Of a stretch of 42,493 nucleotides of DNA, positions 41,677-42,493 are shown in pieces; positions within the stretch are counted from its first letter, which is position 1, and every line of letters starts with the position of its first letter. The notes beneath the pieces were generated by a model. The model had not been told where the DNA came from, made no database searches, and was given only the letters and a program-made list of their open reading frames with translations. The stretch is from Microcoleus sp. bin38.metabat.b11b12b14.051 (lineage in GTDB: Bacteria; Cyanobacteriota; Cyanobacteriia; Cyanobacteriales; Microcoleaceae): positions 1 to 42,493 of the forward strand of contig NZ_JAAFKD010000027.1 of the NCBI RefSeq assembly GCF_013299165.1. Reading direction: 5' to 3'. Made by a program: the position numbers and the translations under genes.

Positions 41677-42159
41677 GTGTTAGATGAACAAGCTAAAAAG
41701 ACCATACTGCGGAAAATCCCCCACGGATTGTACATCTGCGGTGTCAAAGACGGGGAAGAAGTCAACGGTTTCACCGCTAGCTGGGTGATGCAATCTTCCT
41801 TTACCCCTCCCTTAGTCGTCAACTGCGTTAAGCAAGACTCTAAATCCCACGCCATGATCAAAGCCAGCGGTGTCTTTGCTTTGAGTTTCCTGGAAGCTGG
41901 ACAAAAAGACTTAGCCCAGAACTTCTTTAAGCCGCAGCGCCGCGTTGGTAATAAATTTGAGGATGTAGAATTTTATCTGGGCCCCGAAACCGGTTGTCCG
42001 ATTATTTCGGATACTCTGGGTTACGTTGAGTGCAATGTTGTCGGTGCTGTGGAACATGGGGATCACACGGTTTTTGTGGGAGAGGTTATCGGTGCTGGGG
42101 TTCACCGCGAGGGCGCTCCGTTGCTGTTAGAAAGCACTGGCTGGAATTACGGCGGCTAA
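41677..42159 (+). CDS. Flavin reductase-like FMN-binding protein
   Basis: The 160-residue protein has the flavin reductase-like fold: ILRKIPHGLYICGVKDGEEV (10-29), the FMN-binding NGFTASWVMQSSFTPPLVVN (30-49), KASGVFALSFLEAGQKDLA, and the C-terminal GDHTVFVGEVIGAG. It is related to the C-terminal domain of cyanobacterial flavodiiron proteins but stands alone. Such proteins reduce flavin with NAD(P)H or transfer electrons to partners. GTG 41677 is the start, with a weak AGG nearby. Confidence 0.9.
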   Translation: MLDEQAKKTILRKIPHGLYICGVKDGEEVNGFTASWVMQSSFTPPLVVNCVKQDSKSHAMIKASGVFALSFLEAGQKDLAQNFFKPQRRVGNKFEDVEFYLGPETGCPIISDTLGYVECNVVGAVEHGDHTVFVGEVIGAGVHREGAPLLLESTGWNYGG

Positions 42160-42184
42160 AGACTTACCAGTTATTAGTTTCGTG

Positions 42185-42493
42185 CTCAACCTCAGAAACC
42201 CGGTTTCTCTGAGTTTTGGCGATTGGTAACGAGAAATAGTTGTAGAAACCCGGTTTCTCGTTTCTGCGCGTGAGATCCAAAAAGGTTTCTCGTTTCTGCG
42301 CGTGAGGCTCAGAAACCGGGTTTCTACGAGTTTTGGCGATTGGTAACGAGAAATAGTTGTAGAAACCCGGTTTCTAGTCCCTGCGCTCAACCTCAGAAAC
42401 CGGGTTTCTACGAGTTTTGGCGATTGGTAACGAGAAATAGTTGTAGAAACCCGGTTTCTAGTCCCTGCGCTCAACCTCAGAAACCGGGTTTCT
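42185..42493. repeat. Tandem array of GAAACCCGGTTTC hairpin units
   Basis: GAGTTTTGGCGATTGGTAAC starts at 42211, 42328 and 42412; the last two units are 84 bases apart and almost identical, the first is 117 bases long because it carries an extra GTTTCTCGTTTCTGCGCGTG block in duplicate. Each unit has facing AGAAACCCGGTTTCT and AGAAACCGGGTTTCT palindromes. The array continues past the end of the window. Confidence 0.9.

Noticed and set aside
42127..42474. 115-residue minus-strand frame at the window end
   Set aside because: It reads the CCCGGTTTC tandem array and overlaps the flavin reductase gene.
1..42493. tRNA or rRNA genes
   Set aside because: Scanning by eye for T-arm motifs and acceptor stems in the intergenic regions gave none that fold; a covariance search could still find one.

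Overview
The window looks like chromosome of a filamentous cyanobacterium, most likely an oscillatorialean of the Microcoleus/Oscillatoria kind. The reasons are very frequent HIP1-type GCGATCGC/CGATCG octamers, a photosystem I psaX gene, typical cyanobacterial housekeeping genes (ftsH, hemE, lipA, cobM, lgt, rlmN, purN, map), short heptad repeats of the TGTCAAC type, and intergenic regions crowded with palindromic dispersed repeats. The genus is an inference; no rRNA is present and I found no tRNA.

Layout. 1-8.9 kb: a Phd-like fusion protein, a RibD-C/DHFR-like reductase carrying an in-frame repeat insertion, a DUF482-type acyltransferase, a secreted proline-rich protein, an orphan sensor histidine kinase, then ftsH with a clear terminator. 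9.3-11 kb: two back-to-back toxin-antitoxin-like modules, a Panacea (DUF4065) gene with an unrecognised small partner on the minus strand and a VapBC pair on the plus strand, sharing a 93-bp control region with two dyads. 11-15.7 kb: a B12-binding radical SAM enzyme, an extended SDR, a 143-bp triple tandem repeat and hemE. 15.7-17.8 kb: a CRISPR array of 23 identical 36-bp repeats and 22 spacers with a probable leader on its left and no cas gene in the window. 17.8-25.4 kb: repeat-rich DNA with a secreted PPC-like protein, an LD-carboxypeptidase, map, a glycosyltransferase broken by a one-base frameshift, and a membrane-anchored HEAT-repeat protein preceded by a previously uncalled 51-58-residue gene. 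25.4-42.5 kb: a CapA-family protein, a heptose-kinase-like sugar kinase, a CheY-like regulator, lipA (with a second in-frame repeat insertion), psaX, a DJ-1/PfpI protein, a lone sugar ABC permease, a GNAT, a type IV pilin-like protein, purN, a methyltransferase, rlmN, lgt, cobM, a dienelactone hydrolase and a flavin reductase.

Most genes are single transcription units separated by repeats; few operons are visible (vapBC, the Panacea pair, small gene plus HEAT gene, possibly glycosyltransferase plus map). The functional links are loose: tetrapyrrole and cofactor supply (hemE, cobM, lipA), photosystem (psaX) and membrane protein quality control (ftsH), envelope and surface polymers (lgt, CapA, LD-carboxypeptidase, glycosyltransferase, heptose kinase).

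The most interesting signals are: two independent cases where intergenic repeat elements sit in frame inside conserved enzymes (the RibD-like reductase and LipA); the Panacea-linked candidate toxin; the stand-alone CRISPR array with an 11-bp inverted repeat in its leader; a small gene translationally abutting the HEAT-repeat gene; a GC-rich islet with a 12-bp perfect hairpin; and a duplicated 3' gene end left beside the secreted PPC-like gene.
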